NCBI RefSeq assembly: GCF_014852685.1
Contig: NZ_JACZDF010000002.1
Coordinates: 585,935-649,934, forward strand
Length of the DNA: 64,000 bases
Source of the DNA: Flavimobilis rhizosphaerae
Lineage (GTDB): Bacteria > Actinomycetota > Actinomycetes > Actinomycetales > Cellulomonadaceae
Reading direction: 5' to 3'
The notes below the pieces were generated by a model. The model saw nothing but the letters and a program-made list of their open reading frames with translations, ran no database searches and was not told where the DNA came from. This document shows, one piece after another, positions 1 to 7,825 of the stretch (position 1 is its first letter; each line of letters starts with the position of its first letter). Both the position numbers and the translations under genes were made by a program.

Positions 1-1
1 G

Positions 2-574
2 TTCAGCATGGTGAAGCCGTACGCACAGTCGAACCTCATCGGTGACCTCGAGGCTCGCACCCTCGTGCTCGTCGGCGGGGGGATGCTCGCGGCGCTCGCG
101 GTCCTCGCCCTGGCGCCGCGCTCGCGACTGCCCTGGATCTCGTACCTCGGCACCGGGTCGATGTATATCTACCTCCTTCACCCGTTCCTCGTGCGCCAGG
201 CGGTCGACGCAGGGCTTCTCGAGCGCCTCGACTCGCGCACCGACGTCGTGCTCATGCTCGCAGGCACCGCCGTCGTTGGCGCGCTCCTCGCAACCCCGCC
301 CGTCCGCCGCCTCCTGCGACCTATCATCCAGCCGACCTACACGTGGCTCTTCCTCCCTGAGCCCTCGGCGCCCCGCCAGGACCCACCAGTGACGGAGTCG
401 GCGCGGCCGAGCGCGCACGACACGTCGGTCTCCGGGTCGACCTCGTCGCCCACGAACGTGCCGACGGAGAACCTCGACAACGTCGCCGTCGCCGGTCACG
501 CCGTGTCAGCCGTTCACCTCGACGACGCTCCCGCGTCACACGCACCTCGACCGGAGGACCCGCACCGGTCGTAG
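2..574 (+). CDS. Acyltransferase-3/OpgC-like membrane protein, C-terminal part (5' end outside window)
   Basis: The reading frame is open to the window edge, so the ATG at 8 is probably internal and the gene is 5'-partial. The visible 190 residues hold three or four hydrophobic segments, then a hydrophilic Pro/Ser/Thr-rich tail. The stretch SMYIYLLHPFLVRQA and the end of the membrane domain match the equivalent part of the complete protein at 9332-10741 (SMTVYVVHPVLVQHA), so the two are paralogues. Members of this family transfer acetyl or other acyl groups to surface glycans at the cytoplasmic membrane. The position beside a nonulosonate glycan operon suggests decoration of that polymer (inference). 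The TAG stop at 572-574 is also the first three bases of the -10 hexamer of the next gene. Confidence 0.75.
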   Translation, partial: FSMVKPYAQSNLIGDLEARTLVLVGGGMLAALAVLALAPRSRLPWISYLGTGSMYIYLLHPFLVRQAVDAGLLERLDSRTDVVLMLAGTAVVGALLATPPVRRLLRPIIQPTYTWLFLPEPSAPRQDPPVTESARPSAHDTSVSGSTSSPTNVPTENLDNVAVAGHAVSAVHLDDAPASHAPRPEDPHRS

Positions 575-583
575 CGTCGGGGC

Positions 584-1840
584 GTGACCCGGACCGACGC
601 CGAGGAGCGGCGCACGAACGCTCCCGAGGCCTGCAGCACGCCCGCCACCGCACCCGAGGTCGAGAACGACCTCGCGCCGGACCACGCACCTGCGGACGGG
701 CCGTGTACCCCGAACGGGCTGCCGAGCGCACCCACGGCGCGGGTCGTCACGACGACGGCGCCCCGGCCCCGTGCCGGTGGCCCCCGCGCGCCGCGGACGT
801 CGCCCTCGCGTGCCCCTGCGGAAGGCAGCGCGTGGCCCGCGGTCTCCGTGTTCGCGACCGTGCGCAACGAGGAGCAGCACCTGCGCCGCGCATTCACGTC
901 CGTGCTCACCCAGGACTACCCGGGCGACCTCGAGGTCGTCGTCGCCGTCGGGCCGTCGCGCGACGACACGTACGGGATCGCGGCTGAGGCGGTGCGGGCT
1001 GACAGCCGCGTGCGCATCGTCGAGAACCGTACGGGTCTCATCCCCGACGGCCTCAACGTCGCGATGCGCGCGTGCGACCCGCGCTCCGAGATCCTCGTCC
1101 GCTTCGACGGGCACACCGCGCTCCCCGCCGGCTACGTGCGTGACGCTGTCCGCATCCTTCTCGACACGCGCGCCGACAACGTCGGGGGCCTCATGGTGCC
1201 GCGCGGTGACGGGGCGACGCAGCGCGCGGTTGCGATCGGTATGTCGCACCCCGTCGGGATCGGTCCCGCCCCGTTCCACGTCGGCGGGGTCGCGGGACCG
1301 AGCGAGACCGCCTACCTCGGTGCGTTCCGCCGCGAGGCCGTCGAGCGTGCCGGGGGTTACGACGAGCTCTTCGAACGCGCTGAGGACTGGGAGCTCAACC
1401 TCCGGATCAGGCGGGGCGGGGGCCTCGTGTGGTTCGATCCCGCACTCGTCGTCGAGTACCGTCCGCGCGCGTCCTACAGGGCGCTCGCGCGGCAGTTCTG
1501 GTCGACCGGACGATGGCGCCGCGAGGTCGTGCGTCGTCACCGCGGCACTGCGTCGATGCGGTACCTCGCGCCGCCGCTCACCGTCCTCGCGCTCCTCGCG
1601 GGCCTCGTGGTCGCGGCTGCGGGCGTGTACGCGGCTGCCGTCGGCGCCGCCTGGGCGCCGTGGCTGCTCACACTCGGGGCGCTGCCGTGGCTCGGATACG
1701 GCCTCGTCGTCGTCGGCGGTGCGCTCGTCGCGGGCCGCGGGCACCCGTGGCGCGTCGTCGTGAGGCTCCCTGCGGTGCTCGCGACGATGCACCTCACGTG
1801 GGGCGCGGGCTTCCTCCGGGGGATCGACACGCCGAGGTAG
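584..1840 (+). CDS. Family 2 glycosyltransferase with C-terminal membrane segments
   Basis: This 418-residue protein starts with a GTG six nt after the hexamer TAGCGT (572-577), a leaderless arrangement. The first 85 residues are Pro/Ala/Arg-rich and unstructured. A GT-A fold follows: VSVFATVRNEEQHLRRAF near residue 88, a DGH nucleotide-sugar/metal site near residue 177, and the acceptor-side EDWELNLRIRRGGG near residue 268. Two or three hydrophobic helices close the protein, as in succinoglycan ExoA-type enzymes that work on lipid-linked sugars at the inner face of the membrane. It converges on the minus-strand nonulosonate operon and lies just downstream of an acyltransferase, so a role in the same surface glycan is likely. 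The donor and acceptor sugars cannot be read from sequence. Confidence 0.85.
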   Translation: MTRTDAEERRTNAPEACSTPATAPEVENDLAPDHAPADGPCTPNGLPSAPTARVVTTTAPRPRAGGPRAPRTSPSRAPAEGSAWPAVSVFATVRNEEQHLRRAFTSVLTQDYPGDLEVVVAVGPSRDDTYGIAAEAVRADSRVRIVENRTGLIPDGLNVAMRACDPRSEILVRFDGHTALPAGYVRDAVRILLDTRADNVGGLMVPRGDGATQRAVAIGMSHPVGIGPAPFHVGGVAGPSETAYLGAFRREAVERAGGYDELFERAEDWELNLRIRRGGGLVWFDPALVVEYRPRASYRALARQFWSTGRWRREVVRRHRGTASMRYLAPPLTVLALLAGLVVAAAGVYAAAVGAAWAPWLLTLGALPWLGYGLVVVGGALVAGRGHPWRVVVRLPAVLATMHLTWGAGFLRGIDTPR

Positions 1841-1955
1841 GTTGTCTCGCTGGCCTGAGCGGCGCGTCGTCCGCGAGGGAGAGGCCGTCTGTGACCGGTT
1901 CGCGGCCGGCGCCCCTGGGCGCAGCCCGGACCGCAGCCGGAACCCGGGGCAGGGC

Positions 1956-3305
1956 CTACGGGCGGGCCGCTGCCAGCGACCTCCGGACGCGCCCCGGAAG
2001 GTCGAGCACCGCGAGGAGCCACTGCGGTGCCTGCGATCGGACGAACGTCCGCATGAGCCGGCGCCGGACCCTGCCGAGGACGACGCCGCGCGTGCGGCGC
2101 GTGCGCGGCGGAGTGAGCCCGCCCCTGCGGCGGGCCGCCGCGAGCTGGACGATCGCGTCGGGCAGCTCGCTCGGGGTGTCGTGGAGGTAGTTGTCCTCGA
2201 GCCACCGTGGGTCGGGCACCCCGAAGCGTCCGGCGGCCAGGTCGTCGAGCGTGCCGAGGCAGCCCGAGCCGAGGAACACCGCGTTGAGCATGCGTTCGTT
2301 GACGCCGAAGTCCTCGAGGACGAGTGTGGGGATGCCAGCGGCGAGCGACTCCAGGGCCGCTGTCGACGACACCGTGACGAGCGCCGATCCCGGACCGAAC
2401 TGGTCGGCGAGCGGCCCGGTCGCGACCCGGACCGCCCCGGAGGGGACGCCACCGGCCGCGACGAGGTCCGCGAGGAGGACGTCGAACGGGAACGCCTCGT
2501 GGTGCGTCTGCGCCTCGCCTGCGAGCCCGCGCACCTTGACGACGACGTCGACGTCGGGGCGGTCGTCCGCGAGACGGGCGAGGGCGTGGAGGATCTGCTC
2601 GCGGTGCGCTCGCGTCACGGGCATCTTCGCCTGGGGTGCGAAGACGACGCGGGAGAGCGCGGGGGAGGTGCGGCCGTCGTCCGTCGACCGTGACGGGCCT
2701 GTCGCGCCCGACGCGCCTGACGACACCGACGTGCCCGATGACACCGGCGCGCCCGGCGGCGACGGCGCGAGGAACGGCAGCGGCGCGAGCAGGACGGGCA
2801 GGTCGAGCCCCAGCTGGGCCGCGACCGCGGCGAACTCGCGTCGCTCCCGCAGGGAGTGCACGACGAACGCATCCTGCCCCGCCCGGAAGCGCAACGCCCG
2901 GAGCGTCGCCGGGTACGACATGCCGGGCAGACCACCGGCGAGAGCGGGCCGACGGCTGCCGCCGACGCGCTCGACGAGCCGGACGACGAGCTCCGCGACG
3001 GGGCCTGTCGCGGAGAGCAGCACGACGTCGGGATCCGTCGCTCGCAGGTGCGCGCACAGCGCCCGGGGCGTGAGGACCGGGACGTCGGCGTCCGCGAAGG
3101 GCGTGCCCGTGACCGCCGCGGCTCGCTGGTCGGCCGACGGCAGGATCGGCGACCTCAGGAGCACGAGGTCGAGCGTCGCGTCGTCGGAGAGCGTCGCGAG
3201 CGTCGACGCCCCCCACTTGAGGTACGAATCCGAGTCGGCGACCGCGAGCACACGGACGGACGTCGTGGTGGCGGGAGCGAGCTGGACTCCGGTGCTGAGG
3301 GTCAT
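1956..3305 (-). CDS. DUF6716-type putative glycosyltransferase
   Basis: Last gene of a six-gene minus-strand operon. The ATG at 3305 overlaps the preceding stop by four bases (ATGA), which fixes the start; the frame is open further upstream without a sensible start. The 449-residue protein has no signal peptide or membrane span. It begins with a Rossmann-like strand (VRVLAVADSDSYLKWGASTL) and has a GT-B-like C-terminal half with a nucleotide-sugar-binding look (TVSSTAALESLAAGIPTLVLEDFGV). I recall this architecture as DUF6716, seen in actinobacteria beside nonulosonate synthases; the family name is from memory, not from a search. It probably transfers a sugar during assembly of the polymer made by this operon. 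A Gly/Ser/Pro-rich linker around residues 180-215 is low complexity. Confidence 0.7.
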   Translation of the reverse strand: MTLSTGVQLAPATTTSVRVLAVADSDSYLKWGASTLATLSDDATLDLVLLRSPILPSADQRAAAVTGTPFADADVPVLTPRALCAHLRATDPDVVLLSATGPVAELVVRLVERVGGSRRPALAGGLPGMSYPATLRALRFRAGQDAFVVHSLRERREFAAVAAQLGLDLPVLLAPLPFLAPSPPGAPVSSGTSVSSGASGATGPSRSTDDGRTSPALSRVVFAPQAKMPVTRAHREQILHALARLADDRPDVDVVVKVRGLAGEAQTHHEAFPFDVLLADLVAAGGVPSGAVRVATGPLADQFGPGSALVTVSSTAALESLAAGIPTLVLEDFGVNERMLNAVFLGSGCLGTLDDLAAGRFGVPDPRWLEDNYLHDTPSELPDAIVQLAAARRRGGLTPPRTRRTRGVVLGRVRRRLMRTFVRSQAPQWLLAVLDLPGRVRRSLAAARP

Positions 3306-4378
3306 GCGGGTCGCGCCTCCGAGGGCATCGTCGGGTTCTCGGGTGCCGCGGTGGCGTCCCCCGGTGAGCGGCGCTGCCGTGGCCGCGCCGTCCCGGGGCC
3401 GTCGGCGAGGCGGGCACGCGGCTGATCGAGGTGGGCCCGTAGCGCGGGTGGGACCTTCGCGGTCCACCACGCGTCGGGGACGGCCTGTGCGTCGACGTCG
3501 ACGCCGTCCTCGACGAGCGCGGCACCGATCGTCAGGAGGACCGACGTGGGCAGCGACACGACTCGTCGGACGCCGTTCCCGGGCCGGAGCCGCAGCTCGG
3601 CCGGCAGGGGCACGGTGTCGGTCCGCACTCCTCGCCGCGCGAGTGCTGCGAGCCGCGACGCGGGTTCACGACGGTGCGCGAGGTACCGGACGGTGCCTCC
3701 TGCAGACAGCGCGTCGTCGACCGTGCGGGTGAGCCAGTCGTCGTAGGCGTCCGCTGCGATGAGACCGTCGTCGGCGAGTGCTGAGCCCAGCACGACGACG
3801 TCCTCGGTGACGGGTGCTCCCACGTCGAGGGCTCGTACGTGTCCGAGCGTGTGCTGCGCGACGACGACTCCCTCACGGGCGAGCGCGACACGGTCGTCGT
3901 CGGGCACCCCGACGCACGTGCGGAGCGTCAGACGCCGGGCGCCCGCCTGCCGCGCAAGAGTCGCGGACGCCACGGCGCCCAGCACCCGCCTCCGAAGGGC
4001 AACCGGAACGTGCGCGCGCACGAGCGGGGCCCGTCCGAGAAGGGCATCGACGACGAGACGGGTCGCGGTGCCGTCGTCGACGAGCACAATCTCGGAGGGG
4101 CGTCCGGGAAGGAGCAGCCGCGCTTGCGCGACGCCGGAGAGCGGGTCGCCCAGCACGAGGATGTCGGCAGGCTCGATCATGGCGCGTCGGGCCGCCCCGG
4201 GGCCTGTCGGCGCGGACACGAGCAGCGTAGGAGACAGGTGGGTGGCGAGCGCCCGGAACGTCGCCCGGGCAGGGTCGGTCCGCACGACGGCGGTCACTGG
4301 GTCGAGCGATCCCGCGAGGAGTGCGTCGACGAGCCCCAGGACCTGCAGCGGTGACTCGACGAGCGCGAGCCCCGTCAT
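3302..4378 (-). CDS. Polysialyltransferase-like glycosyltransferase
   Basis: 358 residues. The start (ATG at 4378) overlaps the upstream stop as ATGA, and the stop overlaps the next ATG in the same way, so translation is probably coupled through the operon. The N terminus MTGLALVESPLQVLG carries the E-S-P-L-Q signature that opens bacterial alpha-2,8-polysialyltransferases and LOS sialyltransferases (GT52/POLYSIA type). ILVLGDPLSGVAQ and EIVLVDDGTAT are further family-like strand-loop elements. Such enzymes use CMP-activated nonulosonates as donors, and the same operon encodes a CMP-nonulosonate synthetase, so donor and enzyme fit. The linkage, acceptor and exact nonulosonate are unknown. Confidence 0.75.
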   Translation of the reverse strand: MTGLALVESPLQVLGLVDALLAGSLDPVTAVVRTDPARATFRALATHLSPTLLVSAPTGPGAARRAMIEPADILVLGDPLSGVAQARLLLPGRPSEIVLVDDGTATRLVVDALLGRAPLVRAHVPVALRRRVLGAVASATLARQAGARRLTLRTCVGVPDDDRVALAREGVVVAQHTLGHVRALDVGAPVTEDVVVLGSALADDGLIAADAYDDWLTRTVDDALSAGGTVRYLAHRREPASRLAALARRGVRTDTVPLPAELRLRPGNGVRRVVSLPTSVLLTIGAALVEDGVDVDAQAVPDAWWTAKVPPALRAHLDQPRARLADGPGTARPRQRRSPGDATAAPENPTMPSEARPA

Positions 4379-5877
4379 GGCTCCCGCCGCGGCGCGTCGC
4401 CCGCACGCATGAGGCGGAGAGCGGTCCGGAGGCCTCGGCCGCGCCGCGGGACTGCCGCGGAGCGGTCCGGTGCGGTCGGCACGGGCACGGGCACGGGCAC
4501 CGGCGCCGGCATGGCCGCGGGGCCTGGCGTCGGGGGCGGCACGTCGGTCACGGCACCGTCGCGGGCAGCGACGAGCCTCAGCCGTTCGACGCGTCGCCGA
4601 CGTATCCATCGGCGCCACGGCGGACGCCCCTCGTCGTCCGTGCCCTGCATGGACGTGAGCACGGCGACGGCGGCCGGCCGCAGGTGAGGGACGCGGTCCG
4701 GGTGCATGACGTACGTGACGGCCTCGACGAGCCGGACCACGTCGGCTGTCGACGGTTCGGGACCCGTGGCGAGCAGGCGGTCCGTCACGGTGAGGGCCGT
4801 GCGTGCGGGGTGGTGGTACGGGGTGAGCGCGTCGAGCACCTCGGCGGTGCCGACCGCACGCACGTCGCGCGCCCCGAGCGCGAGCGCCGTGACGAGGGCG
4901 GTCGACGCGGTCCCGACGACGAGCCTCGGCGCGTCGCGGACGACGACGACCTCTGCGGGTACGTCTGCGCTCGACATCGTGACGTCGAGGTGAGCGGCCC
5001 GCAACGTCCGGACGGTGCGACGCACCTGGGTCGGCGTCGCGCGTGGGTGGACGACGAGCGTGACGTCATCGAGCCCGGCGGCCCCGATCTCGATGGCCGC
5101 GAGCTCTGCGAGCCTCTCGGCGAGCGCGCCGAGCTCACCAAGGCCTCCCGCGCCCGTGGACGCGGGATCGTCACCGTCGTGGCCGAGGTCCTCGGGCGCG
5201 TCGACGATGAGCAGGGCCGTGCTCGTGCCGTCCCCGTTGGTGCCCGAGCTGCGTGCGGTCCGGTCAGGTGCCGAGTGGTTCGGCGCGACGTCGCGTGCGG
5301 TCTCCACGACGACGTCGACGAGACGTCGCGCGGGCACGAGGACCGTCCGGGTGCCGTGCTCGTCGTACGCGTGCGGCAGCAGCCCGGGGAGGAGCTCGGG
5401 CGCGACGAGTGCGTCGACCCGTGCGGGCAACCCGTCCCGCAGCGCCGTCCGTGGCGGTGCCCATCGTTCGAGACGGTCGGCGACGAGCGTGAGGCGCGCG
5501 TGAGGCAGGACGCGCGTGAGCGCCCGGCCCGGCCCCTGCGCCGGGTCGGCGAGCACGAGCGTGACGGGGCCGTCACCGAGCTGCCAGTGCTCGCGGAGGA
5601 GACGCTCCCAGACTGGTTGTTCGTCCCGTCGTGGGACGAACGTCGCGGGCCGCAGCGGTGCGATCGTCGCCGTCCAGCTGACGATGCGGTCGGTGCGGCG
5701 CGCCAAGGCTCCGAGCGCCGCGTTCGCCGCGAGCTCGGGCCCCGTCTCGGGGACGGGGACGATGTCGGCGAGGACGACGACGCGCCCGTCGGGGGCGGGA
5801 GGGAGAGCGCCGTGGTCGATCGCTGCGGCGAGCAGCAGCATCTGACGGGGAGAGGTGACGACGAGCAGCTGCGTCAA
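4375..5877 (-). CDS. Second polysialyltransferase-like glycosyltransferase, probable TTG start
   Basis: 500 residues if translation starts at the TTG at 5877-5875, which overlaps the upstream stop as TTGA. No ATG or GTG lies near the start of the homologous region, and the open frame upstream to 6102 is only the shadow of the preceding glycosyltransferase. The N terminus MTQLLVVTSPRQMLLLAAA is a degenerate form of the ESPLQ opening of the neighbouring gene, and LTLVADRLERW plus LVVGTASTALVTALALGA fit a GT-B polysialyltransferase fold. The last 70 residues are basic and carry a Pro-Val repeat (PAPVPVPVPVP) encoded by a short GGGCAC repeat near 4480-4505. It is probably a second CMP-nonulosonate-dependent transferase for alternating linkages or initiation (inference). 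Confidence 0.65.
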   Translation of the reverse strand: MTQLLVVTSPRQMLLLAAAIDHGALPPAPDGRVVVLADIVPVPETGPELAANAALGALARRTDRIVSWTATIAPLRPATFVPRRDEQPVWERLLREHWQLGDGPVTLVLADPAQGPGRALTRVLPHARLTLVADRLERWAPPRTALRDGLPARVDALVAPELLPGLLPHAYDEHGTRTVLVPARRLVDVVVETARDVAPNHSAPDRTARSSGTNGDGTSTALLIVDAPEDLGHDGDDPASTGAGGLGELGALAERLAELAAIEIGAAGLDDVTLVVHPRATPTQVRRTVRTLRAAHLDVTMSSADVPAEVVVVRDAPRLVVGTASTALVTALALGARDVRAVGTAEVLDALTPYHHPARTALTVTDRLLATGPEPSTADVVRLVEAVTYVMHPDRVPHLRPAAVAVLTSMQGTDDEGRPPWRRWIRRRRVERLRLVAARDGAVTDVPPPTPGPAAMPAPVPVPVPVPTAPDRSAAVPRRGRGLRTALRLMRAGDAPRREP

Positions 5878-6920
5878 CGTGAGCTCCGGGAGGGTGCCGG
5901 GCCGTCGGCCCGTGCGGGTGGGCGCGACGCGTCCGTGGCGGTCGGGTCGCCGAGAAGCAGTGCTCGTCGGCGGGGCGCGAGGTCGCGGAGCGTCGCGCTG
6001 ACGACCTCGGGAGGCGCGATCGCCAGCGTCACGTCGACGCCGTCGCGCAGCTCGGCGGCGAGTGCGGGGTTGACGTCCGCGAGCCGCGCGAGGTGGTGGC
6101 ATGCCATCGCGAGCAGCTGCCGGACAGCCTTCGCCCAGTGCCGCTCGTGGGCGGGTTCACGCCGGACGAGGAGGAAGATCTCGCGATACGCGTGGATGAC
6201 GTCGAGCTGCCGTCGGTCGAAGACACGGGTGAGCGACGTCGGGGTGCCCCGCCGGTAGAAGGCCCCGAGGCCGCCGACGACCGCCCAGGTCCGCGCGTGC
6301 AGGTGCATGCGCCAGATCCATGCGCGGTCCTCCGCGGTGTGCAGACCTGCGACGAAGCCGAGGAGCCCCTCGTCGTGCAGACGGCCGTCGTAGAGGCCGA
6401 ACGGTACGAACGGGTAGTCGACGGGCGTCGTGAGGTGGGCAGGGCCGATGCCGTCGCGGGGGTCGAGGACGAGGTCGCGCCTGTGCTCGGGCACCGCGTG
6501 CACCGACCGGGCGCCGTGGTCGTCACGCACATGGTCGCACCGGAGGAAGTCGACGCCGAGGTGCTCGAGGGCGTCGCTGAGATGCTGCAGGTGTCCGCGT
6601 GCGAACCAGTCGTCGGGGTCGAGGAACGCGACGTGGCGTCCGCGCGCGAGCGCGAGCCCCGTGTTGCGGGCGTTCGCGACGCCCGTCGGGGTGTCGTTAC
6701 GGACGAGCTCGAGCCGGGCGAATCGTCCCGACATCTCCTCGACGATGTCCCCGGTGCCGTCGACCGACCCGTCGTCGACGACGATGACCTCGAGCTCGCG
6801 CGGGTCGTCGAGCTGACGGGTCAGGCTCGTGAGCGCAGCCTCGACGTGCTCGGCCTGGTCCCGCGCCGGGACGACGACGCTCACGCGCGGTCGTCCCGAC
6901 GCGGGCAGCGGGTGCGTCAT
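5874..6920 (-). CDS. Family 2 glycosyltransferase
   Basis: 348 residues beginning with ATG at 6920, two bases after the stop of the nonulosonate synthase gene. It is a soluble GT-A enzyme: VSVVVPARDQAEHVEAAL at residue 13, VIVVDDGSVDGTGDIVEEM near residue 45, ARNTGLALARGRHVAFLDPDDW (D-x-D metal site) near residue 83, and AEDRAWIWRMHLHA in the acceptor region. The C-terminal third is helical with no membrane span. Its place inside the nonulosonate operon suggests it adds a hexose or similar sugar that alternates with, or links, the nonulosonate residues. Donor specificity is not predictable. Confidence 0.85.
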   Translation of the reverse strand: MTHPLPASGRPRVSVVVPARDQAEHVEAALTSLTRQLDDPRELEVIVVDDGSVDGTGDIVEEMSGRFARLELVRNDTPTGVANARNTGLALARGRHVAFLDPDDWFARGHLQHLSDALEHLGVDFLRCDHVRDDHGARSVHAVPEHRRDLVLDPRDGIGPAHLTTPVDYPFVPFGLYDGRLHDEGLLGFVAGLHTAEDRAWIWRMHLHARTWAVVGGLGAFYRRGTPTSLTRVFDRRQLDVIHAYREIFLLVRREPAHERHWAKAVRQLLAMACHHLARLADVNPALAAELRDGVDVTLAIAPPEVVSATLRDLAPRRRALLLGDPTATDASRPPARADGPAPSRSSR

Positions 6921-6922
6921 AC

Positions 6923-7825
6923 TCAGGCGTCGACGCGACGCAGTCGCGAGAGCGGTGCGAGCTCGCCCGGGAAGATGCGCTTGACGCCGTCGCCCATGGC
7001 CTTCTCGATGATGCGGATGTCACGCACGAGGTGGGAGAGGCCGGTCGGCTCGAGCGACGAGGCCTGGTCGGAGCCCCACATCGTGCGGTCGAGCGTGATG
7101 TGGCGTTCGACGGTGACGGCGCCGAGCGCGACCGCCGCGACCGAGATCTGCAGGCCGCGCTCGTGGCCCGAGTAGCCGACGGGCACGCCGTAGCGCTCGG
7201 CGAGCGTCGCGATGGTCCGGAGGTTCGCCTCCTCGGGCGGCAGCGGGTACGTCGACGTCGCGTGCATGAGGACGAGGCGTGACGTGCCGAGCGTCTCGAC
7301 GGCAGTGTCGATCTGCTCGAGCGTCGACATGCCCGTCGAGAGGATGATCGGCTTGCCCGTCGCCTCGAGCGCGCGGAGCAGCTCGAGGTCGGTGACGGAC
7401 GCGGACGCGACCTTGTGGGTGACGACGCCGAGGTCCTCGAGGAAGTCGACCGACGGCACGTCCCACGGGGACGCGAACCAGTGCAGGCCGCGGTCCGCGG
7501 CGTGCTGCGCGATCTTCTCGTACGCACCGCGGTCGAGCTCGACGCGGTAGCGGTAGTCGAGGTACGTCATCTCGCCCCACGGGGTCGAGCGGATCTGGTC
7601 GCGCTGCGCGGCCGGCGTGCAGATCTCCGGAGTGCGCTTCTGGAACTTCACGGCGTTGGCGCCGGCGTCGGCTGCGACGTCGATGAGCTGCTTGGCGATC
7701 TCGACGTCTCCGTTGTGGTTGATGCCGATCTCGCCGATGACGTAGACGGGCTGGCCGGCGCCGACGAGCTGGTCGCCGATCGCGACGGGGGCGGCGGCGG
7801 GTGCGGTGAGCGGGGACGAGGTCAT
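6923..7825 (-). CDS. Nonulosonate (sialic acid/Kdn-type) synthase, NeuB family without SAF domain
   Basis: 300 residues; the ATG at 7825 overlaps the preceding stop (ATGA). The enzyme condenses phosphoenolpyruvate with a six-carbon sugar (ManNAc, its 6-phosphate or Man-6-P) to form a nine-carbon acid. Family motifs are present: GEIGINHNGD, ANAVKFQKRTPE, ASPWDVPSVDFLEDLG, ILSTGMSTLEQID, HATSTYPLPPEEANL, VGYSGHERG and VERHITLDRTMWGSDQASSLEP. Typical NeuB proteins are about 345 residues with a C-terminal SAF (antifreeze-like) domain; this one ends right after the TIM barrel. No UDP-GlcNAc 2-epimerase (NeuC) lies in the operon. With a fused phosphatase upstream, a phosphorylated substrate route (Kdn-like) is plausible. 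NeuB-like function is confident; the exact sugar is not. Confidence 0.85.
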   Translation of the reverse strand: MTSSPLTAPAAAPVAIGDQLVGAGQPVYVIGEIGINHNGDVEIAKQLIDVAADAGANAVKFQKRTPEICTPAAQRDQIRSTPWGEMTYLDYRYRVELDRGAYEKIAQHAADRGLHWFASPWDVPSVDFLEDLGVVTHKVASASVTDLELLRALEATGKPIILSTGMSTLEQIDTAVETLGTSRLVLMHATSTYPLPPEEANLRTIATLAERYGVPVGYSGHERGLQISVAAVALGAVTVERHITLDRTMWGSDQASSLEPTGLSHLVRDIRIIEKAMGDGVKRIFPGELAPLSRLRRVDA

